The notes: a model not told the origin generated them from the letters alone. Shown: positions 12,886-25,590, counted from the first letter of the stretch. The stretch is DNA of 64,000 bases from Morinoia aosen (GCA_030386875.1 CM059578.1:20135009-20199008), one strand, 5' to 3'. Numbers and translations are program-made.

Positions 12886-13370
12886 ATTAATGCGTTAACT
12901 GCAATGGGTTAAACTGAAGTTCAATATTCAATTCAAATTCAAAGTCAATTGTGGTAATCAACTTTGAAAATAGCAAACATTAACTGGATTGGACCTTCAT
13001 TTAACTTTCATTATGTATAAATAAAAATTGAGTTAGTGACTGCAGGTGGATCAGCAGCATTGAAAATCCCCTAAGTGACCACCGATGGGTCACTTCGCAG
13101 GAAATGTGTGAACTTGGTAACATGCGCTTGATGGGCAAAATGAAAGTAGATAGAAATTTTTATTCACTCTAAACACTATTGCCGTTCAAAAACCGAAATT
13201 ACTATCATGATTTCACAGGGAACAATCAAATAAAATTTATTACTGAGGAACACTAACTCACACAGATACTAATTCTTTAGATATGGAAGTTAAAGAAGTT
13301 GGTAAAAAAATAAAACTTAACCTTCACCATACACCCACACACTCACGCAAAGACTCGATTGAGTGGATAC

Positions 13371-13447
13371 ATGATGGCTCTCCTGATGGGGTTGTAGCGA
13401 GCTTCATAGTAACCGGGGATTTCAATGGGCTCAGATTCTGCCAGGAT
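13371..13447 (-). CDS. NDUFB6: NDUFB6 exon 3
   Basis: A 77-nt exon on the minus strand with acceptor tttccag and donor GTATCC. It enters in phase 0 and leaves with two bases of a codon. It encodes ILAESEPIEIPGYYEARYNP then IRRAI (residues 57-81). The phrase YNPIRR is a conserved element of insect B17 proteins as I recall them, and the segment sits between the QWL-DQ block of exon 2 and the membrane helix of exon 4. Total coding length to here is 245 nt, leaving exactly the one base that exon 4 supplies. Confidence 0.82.
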
Positions 13448-14184
13448 CTGGAAAGGAAATACACATTTTTCTCTCCACTTCACTCTATATTGCTACCCCT
13501 TAAAAATGTTCCTAAATTAAAATAGGCTTTCACCCCAAAATTATCCAAAATAGACTCAATTCAACACAATTTCATTGCAGTAAATTACAAACTTTCACAA
13601 AAGCTACTTCTTAGTGCATATACATCAAAGATGTGCAGCTGATCAACCTAATTTTCATCAATTTGTTTGAAGGAAAATGATACAAGGTTAACTTCGAGTT
13701 GAAACATCTAACATTAAAATACTGTTCTCTACCGTGGCAGATCGTAGATCTTAGTCAAACAAATAATATAGCCAGGATATGTCATGTCTATTTTCTACAA
13801 GTTAGGGTCCAAGTTTGATGAAGACTAAACCAACCAGGAAGGAAACAGTCACATCACATAAGGTAATAAGGCAGTGTACCCTCAACATAAAAACAAATAT
13901 AAATTTGTCTATTCCATTCCCATGCTAAATAGTATAATAGGTATTTTTATTAAAGGATAGAACTTCAAATAGGTAGCTCATTAGCAAAAAATCACACTTA
14001 AGAATAAAAGAACTCTACTTTAATTCAAATTAAAGCCCATATCACATGATTTATTCAGAGCTCATCCACTATGGAGCCACAAACAGAGACAAGTAAAGTG
14101 GTTTTGGACCACATCACTATTGCATTAGACAACCTGGCTAAAACAAAGACAACCTCAAGAGAGCATTATATTATTATTATATAA

Positions 14185-14486
14185 GAAAGTTTTAGCCTCC
14201 CTTAACCACGACAAAGATGTTCCAAGAGAGGAAAGAGGAAGGCACCATTTAGTATGGAGTTGAGGGAACGTGGAATCTATGCACAAGGTGCACAGAAACA
14301 GTAAGCTAGGAAAGAAGTTCATGAAACAAGAAAAAAGTTGAAGAAGAAAGTAGTAGGTGCTGAAAAACAGGACAGCAGTGAACCGAAAAAAGATGGTCCG
14401 TAACAAAACAAAAACCTATTTTATTACAACAAAAAGGAAGCCTACCTAACCTTTAGCTCGGGCCCTCACATGGTTCCCGTGGGAGC
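14185..14486 (+). repeat. 350-bp interspersed repeat, copy 4
   Basis: Good copy: aagttttagcctcccttaac, then ggcaccatttagtatggag, aacgtggaatctatgcac, gaaacagtaag, gctgaaaaacagg and ctcgggccctcacat. It breaks off at the tail, where the next truncated copy begins. Confidence 0.8.
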
Positions 14487-14660
14487 CTCAAGAGAGCAAA
14501 GGAAGTCATCATTTAGAATGGACTGTAGAAATTGGAAAATCTATGCAAAAGCTGTACTGCAACTTAAGGATAACCTGTGCATTGAAGCAGTAAGTTGAGA
14601 AGAAAAAACAAGAAAGCATAAAAAAAAGAGCATGAAAACTGAAAGAAGCAAATTGGGTAT
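14487..14660 (+). repeat. 350-bp interspersed repeat, truncated copy 5
   Basis: Directly follows copy 4. Landmarks are aggaagtcatcatttagaa, aaaatctatgcaaaagctg and gcagtaagttgagaag. It is heavily diverged and lacks the GC-rich tail. Confidence 0.5.
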
Positions 14661-16147
14661 GTGTTAGGCTATTGCCAAAAGATGTCGACTAGTGCCTTTG
14701 TAATTCAACAGGAGGGAAAATCATTCTTCTCGCAAATAAGTGAGCATGCGTATCACAGATACTTGAGAAACATACTTCTGTCACGGACCTCAAAATTTCA
14801 TCAGCTTGATTTAGTTTGGCTCAAATGCAAAAGCTTGATTTAGTTCGGCTGAAATTTTGAAGCTTGTTTTATCCGCTCACGAACTTCAACGCTTGAAAAC
14901 AACTCGCCATCTCTAAAGCTTGAAAACAACTCAAAAATCTGCAAAACTTGTAATCCGATCGAAAACTCTGAAGAATACCGTAAAGATTCGCAACAATTGA
15001 AAACTGTTGACAAACCCCATCTTAAAATAAATAATTAGTCAAAACTGACTTCTCTCTCATCCCTGAAGTATCAGGAAGATTTCCTCAGGAATAACAAGCC
15101 TCAGAAATCCCTAAGATAGGGACGACAATATCAAAGGGAGGCATCCAAGAATGACCAACCCAAATTAACTTATCAAATGGGCCAAACAGGACTCGCCCAC
15201 CAAAATAACCCATCAGCTGTGCCCGAGAAGGATACTCCGCCTAACTATTTAACAGTATGAAAGATAGAAGTCCCGAAGCCCTATCTATGCTTAGCTTCCT
15301 TAACAGTACTCTCCCAGAAGGAGCTAGTCCTCCAGCATAGGATAGACAAAGCTAACTTACCTACGCTTATTGCCTATTCAGTCTCCTGAGCAGTTTTAGA
15401 CCATGACTTCTCTTCACATCAAACATTCTTCTGAATTTTTTTTAAAATACACAAAACTGACTATAAAGTTAGTTTCAAACATTGTCAATCAATGAAAATG
15501 CACCTCAATGCTTACATACGTTGAATTTTTTTAAATCCATATTTACTTTTCATGGCTGGTAACTAAGACCAAGTAAATTCAAAAACTCAAGTTGCAATCA
15601 CAAAAATGAGTACTTCTTCCTCAAAAACATTCGCTATTCTGTAGAGTTGGGCTTTAAAATTTTTAACACAGTTTACATCAATATCAGCTCAAAATATGTA
15701 GAAGAATCACGAATTCATTGAAGTCCTGGATGCAGAGTAACTAAGATTGTTCAAAGGTCAAGAAGTTTGTTTGTAGACAATATTTTTAAAAATTTGGCAT
15801 CTCTTCATAGATTGAAAGCTTCACCAACAAAACTTGAAGGCAGATAAGTGATGCTGGACGGTTTGACAATAAACGAATGAAAAACACCAATTAGTAAAAA
15901 GAGCAGCAATGCAAGATTTTGCTTTGTAAAAAATCTTTATGCCTAAACTATCCAATAGTGGGGAACTGCTGCATACATCTATGACAGCAAGTTCATGCAC
16001 TACGATAATGATTACCTAACTCATTAGGAACTAGAAACCATAAAGTACAGTAAGTCCTCCTTTTACTGTTCTTCATTATCCAGTAAATCCAGTTATGGTG
16101 ATCGGAAATTACTTCTCTCAATTCGATTTACGGTAAAAAGATTAGAT

Positions 16148-16490
16148 TAGATGTTAGTTGAAGCCTCCCTATCCACAACAAAGGCAAACCAAAAAGTGGA
16201 AGGCACCACTGACAAATCTGACAAACAAGGAAATGTGGAATTAATGCACAAGGTGCATAGAAACAGTAAGTTGAGAAAAAAAGTTCATGAAACTAGATGA
16301 AAGTTGAAGAAGAAAATAGTCGGGACTGAAAAACAGTACAGCAGTAAACCAAAAAAAGATGGTCTTTAACATAAAAAGTATTTTCTTTCAACAAAATGAA
16401 GGCCTACCTAATGCTCGGCTCGGGACATTGCATTTTCCTCCTATGAGAGCTAATCCCCATAGATGCAATAGTTGTATCCCCCTAAGGGGT
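16148..16490 (+). repeat. 350-bp interspersed repeat, copy 6
   Basis: Starts gatgttagttgaagcctccc and runs through aatgtggaattaatgcac, gctcgggacattgcat and the tail gatgcaatagttgtatcc with ccctaagggg. Confidence 0.8.
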
Positions 16491-17952
16491 TTTAAGGTAA
16501 GAAAAATTCACACACACAATATCCGCTTGAATTTTGTTCACACCGTACCGTAGCACCACCACGCCACGCGGTTACCGCAACAATCAGACGTTCTTGCGTT
16601 TCCCACTGAACACAAGTGAAAACCTTGATGCTTATTTTTTAGGAATATTATCATGACACGCAGTGACGCTCCCATGATGGCCCCAAAACATTCGGCATAC
16701 ACTGATGGAGTTGAAGACGCAAAGCAAAAGAGAAAGGGGTCCTCTGTTTGGAGATCCGGAGATCTGTTCTCATGATGTGTTGTTATTCAAATTTCAAAGG
16801 CATTCGGCACACCTAAATACAGTAGGTACGTACATAAGCCCCCCTAAGTCAAAGACCTATACTCATGCAGTATAGCATGAATATTGAAGTTATGATTTAG
16901 GACATAACATGACACTTGTAATACACAAAAACGTTGATATCCAGACGCAATTGTCGTACGTTGAACCTAGATTTTTACTGATTTAGGGAAGGATGCATCA
17001 TATCCGAAGGTTGGTACCATCGTTAACTGAGGACCCTCTGTAGTGTAGTCTGATAATGGAGGTAAAATTTGAAATTTTGAAGAGGAATGGGTTGGGAGAA
17101 AGTACGTCTACCATAAGTCAAAACTTGAGCCTACCCCAATTGACAACCTGAACGGTGTTGAAGAATTGTGAGGCTTTAAAAAAACCTGGGAAGAATGCAA
17201 CGGATCTTCAAAGGGACATCCTCTATAGAATATGTGGCAAGTGAAATGTAAACAAAACATTTTATTTTAATTTTTTGCGCAGTGCTCTACACTTTTTTCG
17301 GCGACTATTTCCTTGTATTTTAGTGTCTTTCAGGGTGACTTTTGACATACGGGAACCAAATCTCCTATTACACTATACAATGGATTTGGAATACAGTAAT
17401 TTTGATTTGCGGTAAGGTTTCCAAGAACGCATATGTACTATGTAACAAGGACTTACTTACCAGGTTTCCACGATCTAACATGTCAGTAGCTTACGCAAAA
17501 TTAGGAGATGCTCCAGTGATTTAGGTATTGGGTACTTTCCCATCAGGCCAGAGGTAACGTAGATGCAGAAATATAAAAAAAACTTATGTGATCCATCCAT
17601 AACATAAATATAGGATCACAGAAGCTTCATTGTCAAACACAATAGAAATCATGCTGAAAATGATTGAAATTATCTTGAGAATAATATTCCAAAGTTGATA
17701 TGTAAATAAGTGATTCATGAACTTCAAATAGTGGCATTGAGTGGACAAATTGAAGTCTGGACTGGCATGTTATTGAACATCTGAGATCATTGCAATTAGG
17801 TACACAGAAAGCTTTAATGCCAATCATAAAATACAGCAATTAGAAGAAGTATTACACACAGTACTGCAAACACTGCAAGATCTTTCAAATTTGGTAGCAT
17901 ACTGCTGCCAATAAGTATTCCACTCAAAAGGGTTCATTGAAAAAGATAAGTC

Positions 17953-18297
17953 ATTAGTTTTAGCCTCCTTACCCAGCAACAAATGCGATCCAAAGAGAGG
18001 AAGGAGGAAGGCACCATTTAGTATGGAGTTAAGGAAACGCGGAATCTACGCAGAAAGGCATAGAAACAGTAAGTTGGGAAGGAAGATTATGAAATAAGAT
18101 CTAAGTTGAAAAAGAGAGTAGTAGGTGCTGAAAAACAGGACAGTAGTGAACCGAAAAAAGGTGGTCCTTAACATAACAAAAAAAATTTATTTCAACAAAA
18201 AGAAGGCCTACCTAACTCTCAGCTCGGGCCCTCACATTGTCCCCCTGGGAGCGCTAGTTCCCATAGATACGATAATTGTATCCCTCTGAGGGGCCTT
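17953..18297 (+). repeat. 350-bp interspersed repeat, copy 7 (best copy)
   Basis: About 345 bp with every landmark. It begins tcattagttttagcctcctt and ends gatacgataattgtatcc plus ctctgagggg. It has no A-box/B-box pair typical of tRNA SINEs and no long terminal inverted repeat, so its class is unresolved. Confidence 0.85.
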
Positions 18298-18307
18298 GAA
18301 TGAGATA

Positions 18308-18590
18308 ACAAGTTAGCTTTAGCTTCCTTAACTAATACATACAAGAGGTTCCAGAGAGAGGAAGCATGAATGCACCATTTACTTTGGAGTTAAGGGAACA
18401 TGCAATCTATGCACAAGGTGTGTCCCCACACAGGATGCTCCACACATAGAAACAGCTGGGAAAAGTTTACAAAATAAGATTAAAAATGAAAGTAATTAGT
18501 GCTGAAGAACTGGACAGCAGTGAACCAAAAACAAAAGAAGGTCTTAATATGAAAACTTATTTATTTCAACAAAAGGAAGGATGAAGAATT
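18308..18590 (+). repeat. 350-bp interspersed repeat, copy 8, missing tail
   Basis: Begins 10 bases after copy 7 (aagttagctttagcttccttaa), continues gcaccatttactttggagtt and gcaatctatgcacaaggtg, and ends in the aaaacttatttatttcaac tract. It lacks the GC-rich tail. Confidence 0.75.
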
Positions 18591-18954
18591 ACCCATTCCT
18601 GATGGCTGACTCCTGGACAGCCTTATTCAAGCAAGTATTATTCCTGAAAGGCACACTTCATTGACAACAAAAGATAATTTATCAGAAAAAACTCAAAAAC
18701 TCTGCTACTGTGAAAGTAAAAATATCAATTAGGTTTTAACAATGAAAAATCAAGCATGACTTTATATGACTATGAATAGTGCATCTTATAAAATAAAATC
18801 AGTGTGCTGTAGTTATCATAGATTTTGGTATTTCAAAGCAACTTCTATTCTGTGGACTAAATATGTAATAATTCTAAAGTATAACTTACTACGACATTAA
18901 ATTTATTCAAGTGTGAAAAATAAAAATATCTAGTATTAGAATGCGGAGGATTAC

Positions 18955-19073
18955 CTGATCTGTCAACCACTGCTGGCGGTAAGCTCTGTCCTCATCCGTC
19001 ATGCCCACAGTGAGGCGGTAGCGTTCATTGCCCAAGGGGCCCTCAATGGGAAAGGCTTCAACACCTCCCGTTG
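18955..19073 (-). CDS. NDUFB6: NDUFB6 exon 2, conserved N-terminal block
   Basis: A 119-nt exon on the minus strand with acceptor gttacag and donor GTAATC. It begins with two bases that complete a split codon, then reads TGGVEAFPIEGPLGNERYRL, TVGMTDEDRAYRQQWLTDQ. The GGV start, the G-M-T-D/E-E-R-A-R-W-L-DQ pattern and its position before YNPIRR fit B17 proteins; mammalian NDUFB6 has RRRWLKDQ at the corresponding place. It requires an upstream exon that ends one base into a codon. It ends in phase 0 at residue 56. Confidence 0.85.
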
Positions 19074-19333
19074 CTGTAACAAAATGTTAGTTTAAACTAC
19101 ATCACCAACAAGAACAAATGCGTAACAACGAATCTCTCCTCATAAAATAATAATGATGCTTTATTTACAGAAATGGAATGTACTGGGGAACATATTTCAA
19201 AGAATCAAAAAGTGACACTTTAATATTTTTCTTTATTACTTTTGTTACTTGATTAGTTATTTAAAAGAACTGTCTTTTACAGGTACTAAAAAAATGTTAG
19301 TTAAAATTTATATAAAATGCAGATCTCTCATAC

Positions 19334-19495
19334 TTTCAAAGTGGCCAAATTGTTGGGGCTCTTATGGCAGGTGCTAGCAAAACAGAAACAGCCCAAATGC
19401 TTGGCATTTCAAATGGTATTGTTTCATAAATAATGACTGCTTTTGAAGGAGAAGGGAAAAGGTCCTCAGCAAAGCGCGGGTCCGGCGCTTTGCGC
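19334..19495 (+). pseudogene. Tc1-like transposase N-terminal remnant
   Basis: One frame reads FQSGQIVGALMAGASKTETA then QMLGISNGIVS, a stop (TAA, 19427-19429), then IMTAFEGEGKRSSAKRGSG. This is the N-terminal paired-like helix-turn-helix of Tc1 transposases, in which the stop replaces a residue that is usually lysine. The match is on the plus strand, opposite to NDUFB6. Coding similarity ends where the 18-bp array begins. No catalytic DDE domain remains. Confidence 0.75.
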
Positions 19496-19512
19496 TGGAC
19501 CTGCGCAAGTCT

Positions 19513-20760
19513 GAGACTCTCAAGTTGCCCGAGACTCTCAAGTTGCCAGAGACTCTCAAGTTGCCCGAGACTCTCAAGTTGCCCGAGACTCTCAAGTTGC
19601 CCGAGACTCTCAAATTGCCCGAGACTCTCAAGTTGCCAGAGACTCTCAAGTTGCCAGAGACTCTCAAGTTGCCAGAGACTCTCAAGTTGCCAGAGACTCT
19701 CAAGTTGCCAGAGACTCTCAAGTTGCCAGAGACTCTCAAGTTGCCAGAGACTCTCAAGTTGCCAGAGACTCTCAAGTTGCCAGAGACTCTCAAGTTGCCA
19801 GAGACTCTCAAGTTGCCAGAGACTCTCAAGTTGCCAGAGACTCTCAAGTTGCCAGAGACTCTCAAGTTGCCAGAGACTCTCAAGTTGCCAGAGACTCTCA
19901 AGTTGCCAGAGACTCTCAAGTTGCCAGAGACTCGCAAGTTGCCAGAGACTCGCAAGTTGCCAGAGACTCGCAAGTTGCCAGAGACTCGCAAGTTGCCAGA
20001 GACTCGCAAGTTGCCAGAGACTCGCAAGTTGCCAGAGACTCGCAAGTTGCCAGAGACTCGCAAGTTGCCAGAGACTCGCAAGTTGCCAGAGACTCGCAAG
20101 TTGCCAGAGACTCGCAAGTTGCCAGAGACTCGCAAGTTGCCAGAGACTCGCAAGTTGCCAGAGACTCGCAAGTTGCCAGAGACTCGCAAGTTGCCAGAGA
20201 CTCTCAAGTTGCCAGAGACTCTCAAGTTGCCAGAGACTCTCAAGTTGCCAGAGACTCTCAAGTTGCCAGAGACTCGCAAGTTGTCAGAGACTCGCAAGTT
20301 GTCAGAGACTCGCAAGTTGTCAGAGACTCGCAAGTTGTCAGAGACTCGCAAGTTGTCAGAGACTCGCAAGTTGTCAGAGACTCGCAAGTTGTCAGAGACT
20401 CGCAAGTTGTCAGAGACTCGCAAGTTGTCAGAGACTCGCAAGTTGTCAGAGACTCGAAAGTTGTCAGAGACTCGAAAGTTGTCAGAGACTCGCAAGTTGT
20501 CAGAGACTCGCAAGTTGTCAGAGACTCGCAAGTTGTCAGAGACTCGCAAGTTGTCAGAGACTCGCAAGTTGTCAGAGACTCGCAAGTTGTCAGAGACTCG
20601 CAAGTTGTCAGAGACTCGCAAGTTGTCCGAGACTCGCAAGTTGTCCGAGACTCGCAAGTTGTCTGAGACTCGCAAGTTGTCTGAGACTCGCAAGTTGTCT
20701 GAGACTCGCAAGTTGTCTGAGACTCGCAAGTTGTCTGAGACTCGCAAGTTGTCCAAGACT
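19513..20760. repeat. 18-bp minisatellite, about 69 copies
   Basis: The unit is gagactctcaagttgccc and variants, 18 bp long, over 1,248 bp. Variants occur in blocks: first ctc with ccc or cca, then cgc with cca, four ctc again, a long cgc/tca block including two cga/tca units, then tcc, then tct, ending tcc. With a unit of 18 bp and no stops, several frames on both strands stay open for over 400 codons. These translate to simple six-residue repeats and are not credible genes. Confidence 0.97.
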
Positions 20761-21645
20761 CGGGGTCATTTCAACTTTTTTCCACTTTCGACATAATTTT
20801 GGAGATAATGGGAAGAGGGGGAAAGTGCGTACTTTTCAAGATGTCTTCTCAAAAAGTACTTATCATAGAGCAATGATTTTGGTGTCATTGGATGCACAGA
20901 GTTGCTGCATGACGAGTCAAAGGATGATTTTGAATTTCGCAATAGTTTAGCTATTAAGAAACTTAGAAAAACATTGAAAAAGCCATCTTTTCCATAGTTT
21001 TTTTAATGCAACCAAAATTACTATGAATTCAAAAAAATCTTTTGTCAGTCAATAGAGCAGCTCTTTGCGCATCTAGTGATACCTAAATCATTGCTCTACA
21101 ATAAAAACTCTTTGACAAACAGACTTTTGAAAATAACCATTTACCTCCCCTCCTTTTCACCCACCATAAACGTAATTATGGCAAGATGTGAAAAAGTTAC
21201 ATAGATGACCCCTATTTATTTCTACAAATGCACATGTATACCAATTTTCATGGATCTAGATCCTATAGAAAGAACATTACAATTATATTGTAAAAATTAA
21301 CTAATACTTTCCAATCTGTAATTCTTTACATAATTTTTTCCTATGTTACTCAGAAATTATACCGAAATAATCTTTCAACTCGTCATGCAGCAACTTATTG
21401 CGCATCCATTCGCACCTAAATCATTGCAATACGATAAGTACTTTTTGAGAAGAAGTCTCTCAAAAAGTATGCACTTTCCACTACCCTTTTCTCCGTTGTC
21501 TCCAAAATTATGTCAAAAGTGAGAAAAGGTTATATAGACGACCCCTATTTACTTCCAAAAAACACACGGAAGCCAATTTTCATAGATCTAGATCCTATGC
21601 AACAAACATTACAGCCATTTCCTTGGTTTGGGGTGGATATCTCCC
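20761..21645. mobile_element. Foldback element family FB2, copy 1, left end lost
   Basis: The arm at 20,762-20,925 (ggggtcatttcaac ... ataattttggagataatggg ... cttatcatagagcaatgatt ... gcatgacgagt) recurs inverted at 21,365-21,555. A more diverged pair lies at about 21,040-21,300. The right end is GATATCTCCC followed by TTAA (21646-21649). The corresponding left terminal bases are missing; the minisatellite abuts the arm there. No transposase frame was seen. Confidence 0.7.
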
Positions 21646-21649
21646 TTAA

Positions 21650-24303
21650 GACATCAAGAATGATGTGTTCCTAATTTCTCGACTGTTAAAAAGTAACACT
21701 TGTATTGAAATATAAGTAACCCAATACTTGTATGATATGGACATATGCACCTCTGTTAGCTAAAACATGCTCATAACAACGTAAAATGTCATTTTGCATT
21801 TATAGCTGAGTTAATCAATAAAAAAAATAATAATTAACTCAAAACTAACACCTAAAGTCATAGCTACTCCTCTTTTTACGTTTCATTCAACATTATATCC
21901 ACTTAATTTTTTAGCTTTCAACCCCATTTATTCATCTACAAAGTTTTTTCACAGAAATAACCTCTTAGTATGCATCTTTCATAACAAAGTGTATACTAAC
22001 AATGATATTTTGAAAAATAATAAGCTTTTTCAACTTTAGTGATTTTAGAACCAAGATATTTATATTAAAAATATTTTAACAAATTTTAACTTAAAGATAT
22101 TACACAATTTAATCATTTTTTGTCACACAAAATTCAAAACACACTGCATAAGAATGAGCTGATAAATTACTGAGCTCCCATTACTTGAAATGGGAGAGCA
22201 GAATGATGGATTTGGGAATACAACTTCAGCATAAATCTTTATTAAGGATACTTAGATTCAGAGTTCAGTTCCTATAAAACTAAAGAAGAAATTATATTAG
22301 TCATTGTCAGTTCCAAATATACTTATTTACATCCTATATGACCTTGAGCTTTAAATTTTGGTACACTTATGCATTCCAGAAAATAAAGAAGGGTTCACAA
22401 AAATCTTTATCACTGTTATGGCCATTAGAACAGAGAAAACAGGAAATAGATGAAACATTTCTAAGTGCAATACTTCCTTGGGATTTTGATCTACGTAAAA
22501 AAAAGGATTTTACCATTGGATTAAGCATATCTTTTCTATGCAAGAATGTGATGATTAAAAAATTCATACTAGAACTGACCCAAAACCATTTTGAATGACA
22601 AAAACTTCACAAATTGGTAACTTATTCTAAGTGGTAATCAAATCCAGTTAACCCTATATCAGCCACCATCCTTCCTGAAGGACATTAGGAAATCTCTCAC
22701 ATCATTTTTAATTTCTGATGCTTTGTTGAAAACTTTGCATTAACCGAGTTTCATTTATGATAATTCAAGTGTTTTTGCCATCATATTTGGTTCAAAACCC
22801 ATAATATTTGGTTATTATCAGGTTAATAAAAAGAAAAATCCCTATATAATGATAAGTTTAATCCAAGTTCTATAATATTTGTTCCTTCTTTACAAAAGAC
22901 CAATAAAAACGAACTCTTCAAACAGTGCACCATCAAAACACTTTCTCTTCCTAGGCCAGGATGGCAATGAGCACAATGCATCCAACCAGCTACATACAGA
23001 ATGTAGATATACTAAATCTCCCTCTGGTAACACTTAACATGTTACTGCAAATATTTTAGCAAGCAAGATAGTTTCAGTGCATTTGGCAGTCCCACTGCAT
23101 TCCCCAAGCACCTCGCAGCCCATACATTTAATAATGTCTGAAGTCTCTAATAATTGCAGTCAAATTTTGTAGTATTTGAGGAATTTAATGCAATGAATTT
23201 TGGTGAGTAATTTTGGACCTCTTTGTTTTGCATAGAAATGTGATATGGGCTGAATAGAAAAAATCTGTTGACTTTTGAGATAGAAAACCTCCTTAAGCAT
23301 GAAAAGTCTTGAACTTCAAACTATTTTCAAATTTAACAGATTACTCCAAGATGTTCAAGAAATTTTTTTGAGACCAACTCAAAAAATTCTTTACTATGTC
23401 AGGAAACTTCTACAATAATTGTTGACAAGTGTATTGTGGTAGTAGAGAAAAAGATGGACTAGCAAACAGTACACCAACATAAATTCAGATGTCTATTGTT
23501 CAACTTTCAATAAGCCTTTGTTTTTAATATTCATAACCATTATAAGCTTTTCCAATGCTAGAAAGGTTTTGATGAAAAACAATGATGAAATTGAATTTGT
23601 TGTACTATTTAATTCAAGACAGACATGAATTTCTATGACTAAGTAACATTACAACTGATTTCTACCATAGTGAACATTAATTTCTGTAGTTTAACCCATT
23701 CTTGGTATTTCATTTCAATTGATGATTTCTAAATACCTATTCCAGGCACTGAAAATAGACTTGTTTTGGCAATAATTGGTAAAATAGAAGTATCTGGCAT
23801 CTTTTTGTGTCTTCTCAACCAAGTTGGAGCCAGCATTCTGGTACTAAATGAGCTATAATAGTGAGTCAATGATGTGTTTGCAGCATCGCAAAGGAGGAAA
23901 TTCAAAATATCCTTTTTAGGCATGATTTCAAAGAAGAATGGTTTTAAAAAGTCAAGCACTTGTATATAACATGAATGTAATGAAATCATAGTATGAAAAT
24001 GTTAGACATTTAAATGAAATAAAAAGCTAGTGGAACTATAATAATTAGGTCCAGTAGGATGCTGCTGATTTGTTATGATGAACAAAGTGCTATTTCATAC
24101 GAAAATTACTGATTGATTGGAAAGTATTTATATATATATATATTATGAATACACAACATATACAAACAAGAGATTCATAAATAAAAAAACAAGGATAGAT
24201 TTTATATGGACCAAGTACAATTGGCAACACAGAATGATACGTCAATAGCAGAGCGGGATGACGTTGGATCCTATAGCAGACAGTTAAACCAGGTAGGTGA
24301 ATT
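21650..24303. other. AT-rich intron sequence, nothing recognised
   Basis: Long A/T runs, short open frames without recognisable similarity, and a small TA-dinucleotide run near 24,130-24,142. I see no gene, RNA or clear mobile element. Confidence 0.6.
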
Positions 24304-24307
24304 TTAA

Positions 24308-25590
24308 GGGGAATGTCTGAGCCAAAACAGGAATTTTTTTATTGCTTTATTCCCTAGATATATGCCTACTTCACAAGCTGTCAAATTTTCAGAGCGATCT
24401 GAGCACCGAAAGTGGGGGAAATGGGGCAGGGAAGGAGGGAGGGGTCCAATCAGCAGCCAGCGCCGACCTTCAAGTGCATGTGCCACGCCCCTGAAAATCC
24501 TTTTCCTGTGGCTTTTATTCCTCTATTCAATACAGAAGTCCTTATTTTACAACCTAGAAAAGATTCAGAACGTTCTGGGCTTCGTGAAAGAAGGAAACGA
24601 GGAGGAAGGGGGGTGGATTCAAATGCAACTGTCAGTGCCGGACAGTAATTGCATTAGACACAAACCAAAAATATCTGGATTTTGTTTTGTTGGTCTATTC
24701 AACACAGAACTTGTTAGTTAACAATCTAGCAAAACTACACAACATTTTTACTCCGTGAGAGTGGGAAACAAAGACTGGAAGGGGGAGCACGTCAAGAAGG
24801 ACACCGCAGCGTGCGCTCCTGGAGTGATGATGCGTATCAGTGATACCAGTTCCATACGTATTTGTGATACCTGTGGTACCAGTTCCTTCAAGAAACAACA
24901 AAAAACTTGCAAGAAAAGATATTCATATGTTCAGAAAGCTTTCAGAACGTCAATTGCATCAATTTCTCCAAGTAATATAGCTGGCAAAAGAACAAAATGA
25001 AAAATTGTAGAAAAATACACATCCTGAACAGTTAAAGGTAAAAAGTTCACAATTGATCTCCTCCAAAAGTTGCTATCATAGAGTAATGATCTAGGTCTCA
25101 TTGAATGTGCAAAATATAGCTGCATAGCTGGACTTGAGCTTCTTTGGAAATTCAGAGTAAATTTTTAGATATATTGAAAAATCTACGGAAAAATGCATGA
25201 TTTTTTTTAAATATAAAGTTCAGATTTTTTTAAAAACCATTGCAAATTTCATAACGAGCCCACGTCCAGCTATGCAACAACATTTTGCGCATTCAATGAA
25301 ACATAAATCATTGCTCTACGATAATGACTTTCGGAGGAGATAGCTTTTGAAAACATCCCATTTTTCATTCATTTTTCTCCATTATTTCAGTTATTAATTC
25401 AAAAATTGAAAACTCAGTAATTAATTCAAAAATTGAAAACTCTGTAATTAATTCAAAAATTGAATTGAAAAAAGTCTATGAAACGCATCTATAGCCTTAT
25501 CAAAAATATATACATATGCTAAATTCCATAGATCTGGTTACCATAGAACAAACGTGAGAGCCATTCCTAGAATGAGTCCGGACGTTCCCC
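24308..25590. mobile_element. Foldback element family FB2, copy 2, TTAA-flanked
   Basis: The left end is GGGGAATGTCTGAGCC and the right end read inverted is GGGGAACGTCCGGACTC. Both are directly flanked by TTAA (24304-24307 and 25591-25594). Internal arms at about 25,060-25,135 and 25,258-25,345 are inverted copies (blocks tagagtaatgatctaggtctc and ctagctatgcagc-like). The right arm shares blocks with copy 1 (ggaatggct, gtttgttctat, agatctatgga). The TTAA duplication fits piggyBac-type integration, but no transposase is present, so this is an inference. Confidence 0.7.
25390..25465. repeat. Short tandem repeat, about 27 bp x 3
   Basis: Three consecutive units of taattaattcaaaaattgaa plus a few bases inside the FB2 element. 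Low complexity, no coding role. Confidence 0.8.

Larger units (their letters stand above)
9519..13370 (-). other. NDUFB6 intron 3
   Basis: 3.85-kb intron. It contains a 139-bp MITE and a 1.1-kb palindromic element (listed separately), plus a weak fragment of the 350-bp repeat near 11,170-11,340. The remainder, including 9,600-11,400, is AT-rich with no gene seen. The donor (minus) is a weaker GTATCC just below 13371. Confidence 0.65.
13448..18954 (-). other. NDUFB6 intron 2
   Basis: 5.5-kb intron that starts GTAATC (minus) after exon 2. It holds five copies of the 350-bp repeat. A degenerate short repeat around 14,800-14,960 has aaagcttgaaaacaactc-like units. No coding sequence is visible between the repeats. 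Confidence 0.7.

Noticed and set aside
19513..20760. Resemblance to a CRISPR array
   Set aside because: Units are directly adjacent with no spacers, and the context is eukaryotic with no cas genes.
19374..20950. Three overlapping 420-505 codon frames of six-residue repeats
   Set aside because: Artefact of the 18-bp array; open on both strands at once, including part of a Tc1 pseudogene.
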